Program-made: the position numbers and the translations under genes | Notes under the pieces: model-generated | Databases searched by the model: none | Told to the model about the DNA's origin: nothing | The model's input: only the letters and a program-made list of their open reading frames with translations | In this document: positions 23,076 through 34,400 of the stretch, one piece after another | How positions within the stretch are numbered: position 1 is the stretch's first letter | Layout of the letters: every line of letters begins with the position of its first letter | DNA from: Liolophura sinensis | Lineage: Eukaryota > Mollusca > Polyplacophora > Chitonida > Chitonidae | Assembly (NCBI RefSeq): GCF_032854445.1 | Contig: NC_088297.1 | Coordinates: 2,479,991 to 2,543,990 of the forward strand | Reading direction: 5' to 3' | DNA length: 64,000 nt

Positions 23076-23703
23076 TATACAGAACTTGTCATCGCTTGTG
23101 ATTTTGAGATTAATCAAAAGGGGAGGTTCGAGTTCGAACTCTTTTATCATCGAAAGTAGAAAAAACAACAACTGCATAATGCAACAGGTTAAAGACGACA
23201 CACGCCTATTTTTGATCCCATTCACTGTAAAATGAGGGCCTGTAAAACGTGTCATGAAAAGCTATTTGCAGTAGATGAATGAAAGAGAACATTGAGAGTC
23301 TGAACATTGTGTGATCTGGAGAAATTCATAGAGGAAATAGTTGTCATATGTGCCTCTTAAATAGAAAGAGGTGATTAGTAAATTAGTCTGTACTCAGTAG
23401 CCTCACATTTTTCATCATTCACACGGCACAATAGAACTATTTTTACATTTGACGACAAAAATAGTTCTGGAAACTCGAAACTCATATTTCTGAATGTCAC
23501 ATTTTGTACTATATATAGTGGTTTTAAATGTCGTTTTGTTTACTGACAGTTCGCTAAACACTTGTGCACCCTCATAAAGATTAGAATGCTGTTCAAGTTG
23601 TCTTCCAATGGAAGGCAATAAAAACAAAACGAATAAAAATGTTGAACTATTAACTCTCAGTTTTCACGTTTGAACACTCGTGTTTTGATTGTTTTTGTTT
23701 TAG

Positions 23704-24063
23704 CTTCTGCAGTGTTTCAGAATCATTCAGAGAAAATGATGGTTGGATTGAAGAGATTCGAGAAAATATCCGTATCTTTCTACGCGCGATCGTCCTCCGG
23801 CACTATCCGGGTGAAGTGGGAGAAAGCCGGAGAGAGTGACGACCTACAGCCTCACCAGGAAGAGGCGGGTATGGTCAGTCTGGTGCTGTATGGTCAGATA
23901 GTCAGTCTACCAGGGACAGTCACCATACTGACACTGGCTGATGTCCGCCAGGCGGATGAGGGCAATTATACCGTGACCGTCATCTCTGACATCAACGTAG
24001 TTACCCAGACGTCAAGTACCAGCGTTTACGTCGACGTCTTTGAGAAGCCATCGGCAAAGAAAG
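23704..24063 (+). CDS. Copy 4 Ig5 exon (cysteine-free)
   Basis: 360 nt, acceptor gttttag, donor gtttgt. VKWEK and DEGNYTV as in copy 1. Open. Confidence 0.84.
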
Positions 24064-24328
24064 GTTTGTACCTTATTGTTCAGTTAAATCAAGGTGTGAA
24101 GATAGTAATTTTAAATCTGTAGAACCCTAGTGTCAAAACAGACGTCTTTGTAGTAGTTAAATGCGTCAAGACTCATTTCCAGAAGAGCCCAAAACCCCAG
24201 TCCCCATGGTAATATGTAAGAAAAAGTAAATACATAGTCAATAAAGCTGGTAACATGTTTTAAATGATTTCAGTGCGAATCCGTCGGGCGTGGACATTGT
24301 TAATTAAATAGTTTGTTTGTCATTGCAG

Positions 24329-24460
24329 AGATATGTGGCAATCACACTGGAGCAAACACTGTGGCGATTGTTGGAGGGGTGTTAGGCGGTCTGATCATTG
24401 TTGTTACATCTATTTTCACAGCGATAATTGTGATGTTATGGAGAAGATTGAAAACAAAAG
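24329..24460 (+). CDS. Copy 4 transmembrane exon
   Basis: 132 nt, acceptor attgcag, donor gttgga. IVGGVLGG, hydrophobic core, then LWRRLKTKG. Unlike the other copies, readthrough of the donor is open for about 16 codons before TAG. Confidence 0.82.
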
Positions 24461-24949
24461 GTTGGACTTCGGAGACTTCATTTAACATTCAACTTCCCAG
24501 AGACTGTTAGAAGAAAAACAGTAATTTTGGGGATCCTGGGTTTGTAGCTTGACAAACAAATTAAAGTAGGCCAATTCGCATCTTGCTGTATGTCCACGTT
24601 TACCTTTTTAATATGCAATAACATTCGCACTGCGCATGTCCATGGTAATGACAACCAAATCAAATCCTTGTTCTCCCGAAGCAAAATTACATGTGTATTA
24701 TTTTCTCTTTTACGCTTTACTGAAAATAAGTGACTTTAATGTTAATTAGTCCATCCGACTGAGTGTTATGGCGTATTGGGGATACTTTCATTTGTATAAG
24801 GGCAACGATATTAAAGAAAGAAGAAATCCTGACACGAGCCGGGAATATACCAATACATCTTTAAGGGACCGTATAGCTTTAACACTTTACAGAGCTGCGC
24901 ATTTATAAAAGTTTATAGTTTGTTTTATTTTATTTCCGCTTTACCACAG

Positions 24950-24974
24950 AGTACTGAAAACAGGTACTTACATT
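24950..24974 (+). pseudogene. Copy 4 microexon with lost acceptor
   Basis: The 25-nt body and its gtactt donor are kept, but the acceptor is tttccg, not tttcag. The next AG inside the exon would enter a TGA. Confidence 0.72.
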
Positions 24975-25435
24975 CCATTACTTATGTGCTGGTTATATTC
25001 ACATGTAGTATCAATACAGGATAACCTCTGAGTCACCAAGAGTTCAAAAACTGTCAGTCGGCACTTAACACAAAAATAGTTTCCCATCGTAGCGTAAATG
25101 TTCGCAGATGGTGCAAATCTTCCTCCTTACACATTGAAACTTTGATAGTTTGCTGTGACTAAACCATAGCCCCTCCCCCTAAAAAGAAGCCAGGTATTGC
25201 TGTTCTCACTTAATATTTCACTGCGTCTGTCATAAGATGAAATATAAGAAAGACGTATGCTGTTTTCTATTGTAGTTTTTTTTCTAAAACTTTAAACATT
25301 TGCAATTTGGACAACCATTCAGCTTCAACACAAACCAAGCTTCGATAAAGAAGGGGAACTGAGAACCTTTGAGGAAGTAACCACCTATTAACTAACAGTG
25401 ACTAAACTGATTTTACTAAACTGCTCTTCTAGGCA

Positions 25436-25524
25436 GATGTCACCAACAGGAGACCACAGTGGAGAAATGCGGACGATATTGAGAGCAGCCGATACTCAAC
25501 TTGTCCCTGCTGTCAACATGGGTA
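25436..25524 (+). CDS. Copy 4 cytoplasmic exon 9
   Basis: Acceptor cttctag, donor gtaaat, open in the same frame as in copies 1, 6 and 7 (RQMSPTGDHSGEMRT...). Intact, but both of its neighbours are broken. Confidence 0.65.
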
Positions 25525-25769
25525 AATATCCATCTAACTAGATGTATGTTTATTGGCTAATCACCTGAATTAAAACAGATGTGGTATAAGTGATGCAAAT
25601 GACTTTGAACAAGTTTAAGTTTCAGACTAAAAGGCCAAAATCTGGAATTTGCATGGTAAAAATTGTACAAAGTATTCACGTATGTGTTTGATTGCGTTTT
25701 TATTTTTGGAGCCTGGAGAAGAATTGGAACCACCATAAGCTACACACAATTCTTAATTGAATCAAATAA

Positions 25770-25970
25770 CGTATCTAATGACGGTAAGTTCAAATCCAGT
25801 TGACGGTGGCTCCCTCCTCGGTCGTACCAGCGAATGCCTGCCGGTAACCTGCGGAAGGTCGTGGGTTATGCCCGGGCTGTGCCCAGTTTCCTCCCACCGT
25901 AATGCCTGCCGATGTCTCCATGGCGTGAAATATTTTTGAGTACGACGTATACCTTCAATGAAATAGATAA
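25770..25970 (+). mobile_element. SINE in the tail intron of copy 4
   Basis: 'gagttcaaatcc'-type B box (here 'aagttcaaatcc'), 'tttcctcccaccgtaatgcc' and 'atttttgagtacgacg'. Same position as in the other copies. Confidence 0.75.
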
Positions 25971-25988
25971 AACTCATTATTAAATCAA

Positions 25989-26010
25989 ATATATATATAT
26001 ATATATATAT
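25989..26010 (+). repeat. AT dinucleotide microsatellite over the tail-exon start
   Basis: About 11 AT units stand where the other copies have the acceptor and the codons for HNYESLA. The expansion or an associated deletion removed the splice site. Confidence 0.85.
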
Positions 26011-26014
26011 ACAT

Positions 26015-26284
26015 CACAACATCGCCAGAAACCCAGGATTACGTGACATACAGTATGAGTCCATGACGTCACCCACTAAGCCTAGTAAGAACACGAACGA
26101 GAATATTGAAAGTGCTGAGTACAATGCGGTAATAAGACAGAGTGGTGACCTGGCAAACTACCAGAACGTCCAGAGTAGTCCGTACTCTTCAGAAATCTGT
26201 AAAAAAATCCACATTTTTATGCTTATCCATATTTATATTTTTGTATTAAAGGCGTCATATGCCCTGGGGTTTCCGGATAGTTGA
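26015..26284 (+). pseudogene. Copy 4 tail exon relic
   Basis: Opens at HNIARNPG, keeps YESM and NYQNV; MYENT is changed to TNENI. The YQNV stop is lost and the frame runs to TGA 26282-26284. Confidence 0.7.
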
Positions 26285-27991
26285 CAGCCAAGCGGTTTTC
26301 ATTGGGTCTTTACGGTAACCAGAGGAAACTATATGTTTACTCCTGGTCTGTGCCCCCGCCAGTCCATCAGTCCGTCACTAAACTCTTTTCCGGACTTTTC
26401 CTGAACCGTTTTGTAATGTGTATGTGTAAAGCATTTCATGACAGTTCTGTGTATCGACTTGATGCATGGTTTCACCATAGCAAGCTGCAAATGAACTTCG
26501 AGTTTCAAGATGTGTTTTCTCCATTCTCGACAAAATTATCGCTGTTTTCATTGTGGTTTGAACTTACATATTTTTTGGCCATTTATAACCCAGTTCATCA
26601 TACGTCATTAAAACTTGGTAAATGTCTTTACTATGAGGAGTTACAGATTAAGTTGAGGGTAGTTTTATCCACTTTTGACAAAAAAATTTTGAAGTGGATC
26701 TTCATGAAGCTGTTTATTTTTTGACGAATTTCACCAGTAGGGGAAATGTACTACAAAAGCAATATCTCTACCAGATATATTTCTATACCACATACTTGTA
26801 CCACCTACGCTTGCACCAAATATATTTGGATAACATATACTTGTACCACATATCACAATGGGTTAATTTATATTTTATTCCCCGTTTGAGATAGCATGTG
26901 CATATGTTATACAGAGCTTTGTCATGTGGATATATTTACATATGTTATTGTCTGCGATTGTGCCTGTTAGTATGTGACTTCTGATATTCCTTTCATCCCA
27001 GATTGTGCTATACATGTGTGAACTGCGTAGTGATGTGGAGCTTTTGTTTTGTAAGAAACTGTTTACTCAGATGTTAACAAGTTCCGCATTGAATTCCTTG
27101 TTGCTATTTTTGGGAGGTTATAACCAATATTGCACATGTATTACTCAAAAAACCCTTCAAGAAATGATGGGGAAAAGCGTGTTTTATATTCACTTTGATC
27201 TGACCTGTATGTACTGTCCATTGTTTTCTCATATGAATAAAATTACATTGTTACCTTGTTGGTGTCGACTGTATTTATGTCATATATCATTTTGTGATAT
27301 GTCATTAGACAGATAGTGCTTGCTCTGCGGTGGGACATCATGCATTGTCAGATGGAGAGAAGTGACCTTCAACATGGGCGAAAGACGATGTGAATGTCAC
27401 TTGGTGAGAGCAGACAATTCCTGATGTCCCACCCCATACCATGCACCAGCTACTTTATGATACCTAAAAAAAACAGTACCTTTTCGAGTTGTGCTTGAAA
27501 TCGCAAAATTTATATGTTGATGACGGAGCTTTAACCTCCGTTCCCTTGTTTAGGAACAAGCAGGCGCAAAAGAGCTTTAAAAAAGAGATAATTCCTGTGG
27601 AATAAAAATGCATGTGATGGTTTGATATTAGCACGAAATCGTTGGATATTTCATCGTAAACGTGGGATAATGCTTTGTAAGCGTGGCGTTGCATTCGTTG
27701 GGCGCGTAATCTTTGTACATCATGTTTGCAAAATATCATGTGACCGTTTCTCGCCACTGGAAACGGAGAAAAATTTTATAAGGCATTATAGTTTGTGATT
27801 TTTCATTTTGTGATAAATCTTTTGTGCTGATTTGTGCATGCTTATATGCGGTATTGGTTCCTTGTGTACAATACCATTTAGCTTCAAGACAGACCAAGTT
27901 TCGTTAAAAGAACCGAGAACATTTTGAGGAAGTTACCACATAATTACTAACAGTAACTAAATTGATCTTAATAAACTGCTCTTCTGGGCAG
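26285..27991 (+). other. Intergenic region between copies 4 and 5
   Basis: 3' flank shared with the other copies, a degenerate 'cttgtaccacatat' array at 26765-26853, and a 'gtaccttttcgagttgtact' block that recurs at 29600, 42600 and 54930. From 27880 the sequence follows the exon 8-9 intron of copy 2. No gene recognised. Confidence 0.55.
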
Positions 27992-28834
27992 ATGTCACCA
28001 GCTGGAGACCCCAAAGGAGAGATTCGGACGATACCGAGAGCAGCCATATTCAACTTGACTCTGCTGTCAACATGGGTAAATATCCATCAAACCAGATGTT
28101 ACGTTTATTATGTAATTATATGAATTAAAACGGAACTGGTAAAGGCGTCAAGTGATACAAATGACGTTTGACAAGTTTAATAAATGTTAAGCTTGTCAGA
28201 GTTCAGACTGGAAAGCCAAAGTCTGGAATTTGCATTATAAAAATTGCATAAAGTATTGACTCATCTATTTGAGTGTTTATTACTTTTCGGAGTGTGGAGA
28301 AGAATTGGGACCACTATTAGCTACGTACACTTCTCAATTGCTTTAAATAACGTATCCAGTGGCGGGGAGTTCAAATCCAGTTCATGCTGACTCACTCTTC
28401 AGTCGTGCACAGGAATGCCTGCCATTAACCTGCTGAAGGTCGCGGGTTTTCCCCGGACTGTGGCCGGTTTCCTCTCACCGTAATGCCTGCCTATGTTGCC
28501 ATTAAGTGACAAATTAAAGTAAATTAATCAATGAAAATCATCTGTTAAATGAAATATCTTCAAGCAATTGGCTTCAGTATATTTGCAATGTATTTGCCTG
28601 ATTACAGATCACAATTACGAGTCGCTCGCTCACAACATCGCCAGAAATCCAGGATCACGGGACGTGCACTACGACTCCATCACGTCACCCACTACGTCTG
28701 GTGACAACACAGTGGTGACCAGAACGCCTAGTGTAGTTCGCACTCTTTACAAGTCGTTTGAAAACCCACACTTTTGTGCTCATCCACAGTCATGTTTTTG
28801 TATTAAATGCGTCATATACTCATGGGGTTCCTGA
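27992..28834 (+). pseudogene. Copy 5: exon 9 and tail exon relic
   Basis: Exon 9-like 27992-28075 (acceptor gggcag; the upstream tctag is lost, one base is missing, so it cannot enter the tail in the right phase) and tail 28608-28834 (HNYESL, HYDSI, then the ARTPSV-like variant ending at TGA). Very like the 3' end of copy 2, so both come from one ancestor. It lies downstream of copy 4, whose own tail exon is damaged. No upstream exons. Confidence 0.75.
28350..28535 (+). mobile_element. SINE in the tail intron of copy 5
   Basis: 'gagttcaaatcc', 'ggtttcctctcaccgtaatg' and 'gtgacaaattaaagtaaatt'. Close to the element at 13160. Confidence 0.7.
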
Positions 28835-30836
28835 TAACTAAGAGCTTAGCGGTGTTTATTGGTTCTCTACCGGAACCAGAGGGAACTGTTTAGTCCTCTC
28901 TGTCCACCCATCAGTCCATCAGTCCGTCACTAAACTCTTTTGCAGAAGTTTTTGTGAGCCGTTTTGTAATGTGTATCTGAAAGGCATTTCACCACGGTCC
29001 CTCTTATCAAATTTAATCTTGATGCATCGTTTCACCATAGCAAATTACAAATTCAATTTTTAGTTTTAAACCGTGTTTTCTCCATTCTCGAGAAAGTTAT
29101 GGCTGTTTTCTTTCTGGTTTGGACTTACATATTTCTGGGATCATTTATAATACAGTTCATCATCCTTCAATGCTTCTTGGTAAATTGCTTCACCATGAGG
29201 AGTTACAGGTTAGGTTAAAGGTTCGTGAGCTTTGTCATGTATATATATTTACATATGCATGTTATTGGTTTCGATTGTATATATGTTGTTCACAAGTTTC
29301 TGATATTCCTTTTATCCCAGTTTGGGCTTTACGTGTGTCAACTGCATACTTATGTGCGACGCTGGTTGTGTATTAAACTGTTTAATCAGATATTATTCCG
29401 CATTAAATTGTTCGTTGCTATTTTTGGCATACTCGATTGTATTTATGTCATATGACATTTTGTGATATGCCATTTTACAGATAGCTAATGTTGTGGGGTG
29501 GTACATCAGGAATTGTCAACTCGAGAGAAGTGATATTCAACGTGAGCGATACCCATGTTGAATATCACTTGTCGATATTGTTTTATTATACCGAAAAAAA
29601 TGTACCTTTTCGAGTTGTACTTTTAATCGCCGAGTTTGGGAGATATCTGCTCAGGAATAGCGCACGTGATCGTTTATTATTAGCAGAATATCTTTGGATA
29701 TTGCCTCCTAATTGTGGGTTAGTAGTTTGTGAGTCTGACGTTGCATCCCTTAAGCGCGTGATCTTTGTGTATCATATTTTGCGGAATACCATGTGACTGT
29801 CTCTCGACCACTGGAAACGGAGAAAAACCTTGTGAGGTATATAAATCTGTGATATGTCATTTTGTGATATGTTATTTGTACCAATTTGTATTTGCTTATG
29901 CGCAGTTTCACCTCCTTATGTACAATACTGTTCATTTACATTTTAACAAGAGAATTCGGCGGTTATCATTTTGTTCCTCACCATTGGTCGTCATGTTGTA
30001 ATTAGGCTATTTGAAGACGTTTCTCAAAATTGATAGTTGTAAGATACTGTCCGAGCACACGGGTTGGTCATCATGGGGAACTCGTACATTGCGCTCTGAC
30101 AAGTGCCGGGATGATTTTATTCAGAACATCTAGTTTGGAACAACTCGTGTATAAAACTCGGATATGATTTGGCTTTTTACTTTATTCCATTGTTGGGTGT
30201 AATTTTCAGTCTTTCAAACACAACTTGTTGTGATATGTGTGCATAGCCGGTCCTTAGATGGCTGTTAAATTGTCTGATCCTCGGTTTTCACTCCCGACAA
30301 GAAAGGCTTGGATATCGTATGCTTGAGGTTCTTCATGTTTCTGTCAGTGTGCACACAGTGTGCACGCAGGTGTCTTCTGTTACCAGAAGTGGTTAAATAA
30401 AATTAAACCTGTTCCTTAAAATGAAAATGAAAGCATCCAAATGTCTGTGCATATCGATCTGTTATCTTACATTAAGTTTCCCCCTCTCTCGCCGCTTGAG
30501 GCACCTGCGTGACAATAACTGGTTGACAACGCTCGTGTTGCAGATGGCGGAGTCTACACATTTCTTGCAGCCCACTTTTCTTTCACCAATACGGTGTGCT
30601 TGTCTGTTCGTTGTTTGTAAAAATGTTCGTGAGTAAGTTACTAAATATCGGTGGTTTACACCAGGTACTCCGGTTTCATCATCCCACAAAATTACCACCC
30701 AAAACATAGGTGAAAACTTCTTACGAATAGGTAAAAAAATCTTACCAGAAATGGAGAAATAAACTAAGATTTGTGATTGCTCAAAATGAGAATAAAAGTA
30801 TCCAAATGTCTGTCTTGCCTTGTAAGGCTCTGCAGC
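28835..30836 (+). other. Intergenic region between copies 5 and 6
   Basis: 3' flank shared with the other copies. 29517-29580 ('tcgagagaagtgatattcaa') is an empty site for the element found at 42229 and 54583. The 'gagcacacgggttggtcatc' block is near 30053. No gene recognised. Confidence 0.55.
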
Positions 30837-31094
30837 ATATATTTATTTATTTATATATTTAATGGGTGTTTTACGCCGTGCTCAAAAATATTTCACTTAT
30901 ACGACGGCCGCCAGCATTATGGTGGGAGGAAACCGGGCAGAGTCCAGCGAAAACTAACTAACAGGCCTTCCCACGTACAGCCGGAGAGGAGGCCAGCAAG
31001 AGCTGGACTTGAAATCACAGCGACCTTATTGGTGAGAGACTCCTGGGTCATCACGCTGCGCTTGCGCGATGACCAACTTAGCCACGGAGGCTAC
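30837..31094 (-). mobile_element. Full-length tRNA-headed SINE upstream of copy 6
   Basis: On the minus strand from 31094: A-box-like 'tggctaagttgg', B-box-like 'gatttcaagtcc', body 'cggtttcctcccaccataat', 'gtgaaatatttttgag' and a tail of 'aaat' units. Flanked by ctgcagc at 30830-30836 and 31095-31101. Copies 7 and 8 have the uninterrupted site (near 43697 and 55924). Confidence 0.85.
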
Positions 31095-31199
31095 CTGCAG
31101 CTTATAAGTTATGAAGATATTGTTAGCTATAGCTGTTTTATTTCTAACAGGTGCAGGACTAATAACACGCCTTGCTGTAGATGTAGACATGTGCATTTT

Positions 31200-31412
31200 A
31201 ACACAGAGCAAAGCTGTCCCAGTTTTACCATGTACCTATTATACATATGGTGCGAAGTGACACACATCGTGATTTCCAAAGTATACATCAACGTAAAGAT
31301 CGTCTTACTCAACCACCTACCCACCGTGTGTAAACCAGACTGCAGGCCATATCTACGTACATGTATACAATGTGGACAGGGGAGTTGAGTTACCTCAGAG
31401 GTAAAGGTGATC
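31200..31412 (+). promoter_or_regulatory. Conserved upstream block of copy 6
   Basis: About 210 bp nearly identical in copies 7 and 8 and recognisable in copy 4: 'gctgtcccagttttaccatg', 'gacacacatc', 'gatttccaaa', 'acctacccac', 'ggtaaaggtgatcatggcg'. Probable proximal promoter plus 5' UTR. Confidence 0.5.
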
Positions 31413-31452
31413 ATGGCGGGGTGGTGTCGGGGATGGACAAGTCTCTGTGTAG
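31413..31452 (+). CDS. Copy 6 first exon, version 1
   Basis: MAGWCRGWTSLCV plus one base, donor gtgagt. It lies directly behind the conserved upstream block and matches the first exons of copies 7 and 8, so it is the most likely start. Confidence 0.75.
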
Positions 31453-34400
31453 GTGAGTTCTAGCCTTGCCTTCTACTGGATACTAAACAGAGTTGTAATC
31501 CTCGATATGGCTGCCTGGTGCCGGGGCTGGATACGTCTTCGTGTCGGTGAGTTCTAGCCTAGTCTTCTACTGTGTACTGAACAAGAGTTGTTATCCTCCA
31601 TATGGCTGCCTGGTGCCGGGGCTGGATACGTCTTCGTGTCGGTGAGTTCTAGCCTTGTCTTCTACTGTGTACTGAACAAGAGTTGTTATCCTCCATATGG
31701 CTGCCTGGTGCCGGGGCTGGATACGTCTTCGTGTCGGTGAGTTCTAGCCTTGTCTGCCTGTACGTGTTCCTACCCTCCATATGACAGGCTGTTAAGCATG
31801 GTTACAGGTGAAGGTGAAGTTCGGTTAGGGAGGGGAGGGTAGATGGTGATATTTTAGTTATGTGTTATGAATAGTGCTCGTGCTGGTGAGTGGTGGGGAT
31901 GCGGGGTGGATTCGCCTAAATTTACAGTTAAACATATTGACCAAAACGGACGTAATTACACCTGTTCATACCAGAAAGGTAAAAAATACCAATATGAGCT
32001 ATTTTGTTTAAGAGTGTTTTGCACTGGACCATGTCAAGTCTGTTATGAACAGAGTGACGTATAAAGCAGCTGGTCACAGACGAAAGTGCTCGGTTGTTCC
32101 AAAGTATATTAAAGGTTTAGTCAGACTTAAACCCTAATACTAGTCGTGGCCTAGTACAAAATCAGTGCCACTTTAGTCCAGACTAAATTTAATACCGGCC
32201 TTAACTGCTAAAAGACTTTTAAGCATCTGAGCCAAATTGGCAAAGTGGAGCTGAAGATTGAGTACCGTTGTTACACTCGGGCTCAATTAAAGGCTTTTAA
32301 CGCTTTATGTGGTTCAAAGTTTGTAATCTTGATAGTAAAGGACCTTATTACAACGTTGCAGAGGTTAACTGATATATATTCGTGTAAAACCCGTACACTA
32401 AGAAGTCAAAGGCTTGATTGGTATCAGACTAGAAGAAAGCTACCCCTCATCATTAAACGTTCTTTAAAAGGTTCTTCTGACGACAATAAAGCTTTCTTTT
32501 GAATTGATAAATATATATATATAATTTTAGTTAGGCTAAATTCTCTTTCCTTCACACTATGATTGTATTTTTTTTTTTAATTTTTACAAAATAAGATAAC
32601 ATAACACTGGAGTGCTGTAAATACGAGACGAACCCTATGGCTCTCCCAATCATCTCCACAATTATCGACTCAGCAAGAAAGTAGACGTGCATATATCCTT
32701 GGTCAATGTACATTTCTTTCTCAATCAGACTGAAACATCCTGAAAGGTGAATTCAATGAACAGCATTTCTAGGATATTTCATACCATTTAGGGGGAAGTT
32801 CAAACCTATCGGGACATAACCCATTCCTGCGCTCTAATCATTCTGATGTCATAAGCACATCAGTAGTAAGCTCGTATGGTTTGGGTGAAAACCTGTTGAT
32901 AACCTTGACTATTTCTGATCAATGGGCTCTGTGCAAGGCCTCATGGGTGCAAATGTGTAATGGGTAACAATCGTTGGTAAACACATATCCAACCCATTGA
33001 GCTTACAGTTTAGAAATGACGTAGATTTTTGGTACACGTACGAAGCTTGTCTGCGCTGTACACGGTAAAGCTGACGAGGCCAAAAATCGTTACGTTTAAA
33101 AAATTACACCTAATTTGTGAATGACATCTAACTGAGCTGGAGTAAAACTTTGTATTTATGTGTTTTTACTTCAACTTTTCTTTTTCTACAGATTTACATC
33201 ACTTACGTACGTATTATTGTTACTATTGTATTTGATGTTTTCTTTCAAGTAAAAACATTTTGTGAGGTGAGCGGACCTAAACGGTGGTTACATGTTTAGT
33301 ATTTCTCAACACAGCGCCCACACACTCACATACATTGAACTGTGTATGTTCAAAAGTTTAACAACCAATTCAAATACAAGTGTGTTTATGCATACCTCTG
33401 GCTTGTCCGAGTGAAGAAAATTGTCATATTTTGTAACTTTCCTTTAAAGATGATACAATTAACCTTCTGTTTAAACAGTACTGTGTTCAGTTACCGTGGA
33501 CATGGCGTTGGCTCAGAGTGTCGTGGTGGGATCCGAGGGAGGGACGGTGGTCCTGCCTTGTACTGTCAGTATACAGGGGATTCTGCGGTGGAGTATTATT
33601 AATATTCCCCTCCTAATCAGAACCGGTGGTCAAGTCCTCAAAGAAAACACCCGCTGGAAGGATGTAATTAGCCTTGTGGGGAGCAGTAATAACCTGAGCA
33701 TCAGCTCCCTCAGTCGTCAGAGAGATGACGGCAGGACGTTCACGTGTGAGGATGCAGTACTTGAAGCAGGTCAGCAGGGGACAACTGTCAGGGTGTTATG
33801 TAAGTACCTGTACATGTAGAACAGGAGACAACTGTCAGGGTGTTAAGTAAGTACCTGTACATGTAGAACAGCAGACAACTGTCAGGGTGTAAGGTAAGTA
33901 AGTGTACATGTAGAACAGCAGACAACTGTCAGGGTGTTAGGTAGGTACGTGTACATGTAGAACAGCAGACAGCTATGAGGATGTTAGGTAGGTACCTGTA
34001 CATGTAGAACAAAAGACAACTGCCAGTGTGTTAGGTAAGTACCTGTACATGTAGAACAGGAGACAACGGTCAGGGTGTTATGTAAGTACCCGTACATGTA
34101 GAACAGAAGACAACTGTCAGGGTGTTAGGTAAGTACCCGTACATGTAGAACAGGAGACAACTGTCAGGGTGTTAGGTAAGTACCTGTACATGTGGAACAG
34201 AAGACAACTGTCAGGGCGTTATGTAAGTACCTGTACATGTAGAACAGCAGACAACTGTCAGGGTGTAAGGTAAGTACCTGTACATGTAGAACAGAACTCA
34301 ACTGCCAGTGTGTTAGGTAGGTACCTGTACATGTGGAACAGAAGACAACTGTCAGGGTGTTAAGTAAGTACCTGTACATGTAGAACAGCAGACAACTGTC

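Larger units (their letters stand above)
19054..26284 (+). pseudogene. Copy 4: five-Ig receptor gene with several breaks
   Basis: Exons: first 19054-19093, V 19752-20072, Ig2 20630-20745 plus 21203-21365 (split by a 452-bp element), Ig3 21946-22194, Ig4 22355-22624, Ig5 23704-24063, TM 24329-24460, microexon 24950-24974, exon 9 25436-25524, tail relic 26015-26284. V, Ig3, Ig4, Ig5 and TM are open with sound splice sites. Breaks: the Ig2 insertion brings TAA at 20815; the microexon acceptor is tttccg instead of tttcag; an AT tract replaces the tail exon's acceptor and first codons (YESL lost). A membrane or soluble product by exon skipping is possible, but the signalling tail cannot be made normally. 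Confidence 0.75.

Noticed and set aside
30777-31388. 203-codon open frame on the + strand
   Set aside because: It runs through a minus-strand SINE into the upstream region of copy 6; no domain, and absent from copies 7 and 8.
32245-32502. 85-codon open frame in intron 1 of copy 6
   Set aside because: The matching segments in copies 7 and 8 have stops; no recognisable domain.
34164-34379. Minus-strand repetitive open frame (MYRYLLNTLTVV...), also at 46477-46704
   Set aside because: It is the complement of the 47-bp minisatellite; the periodic peptide is a product of the repeat, not a gene.
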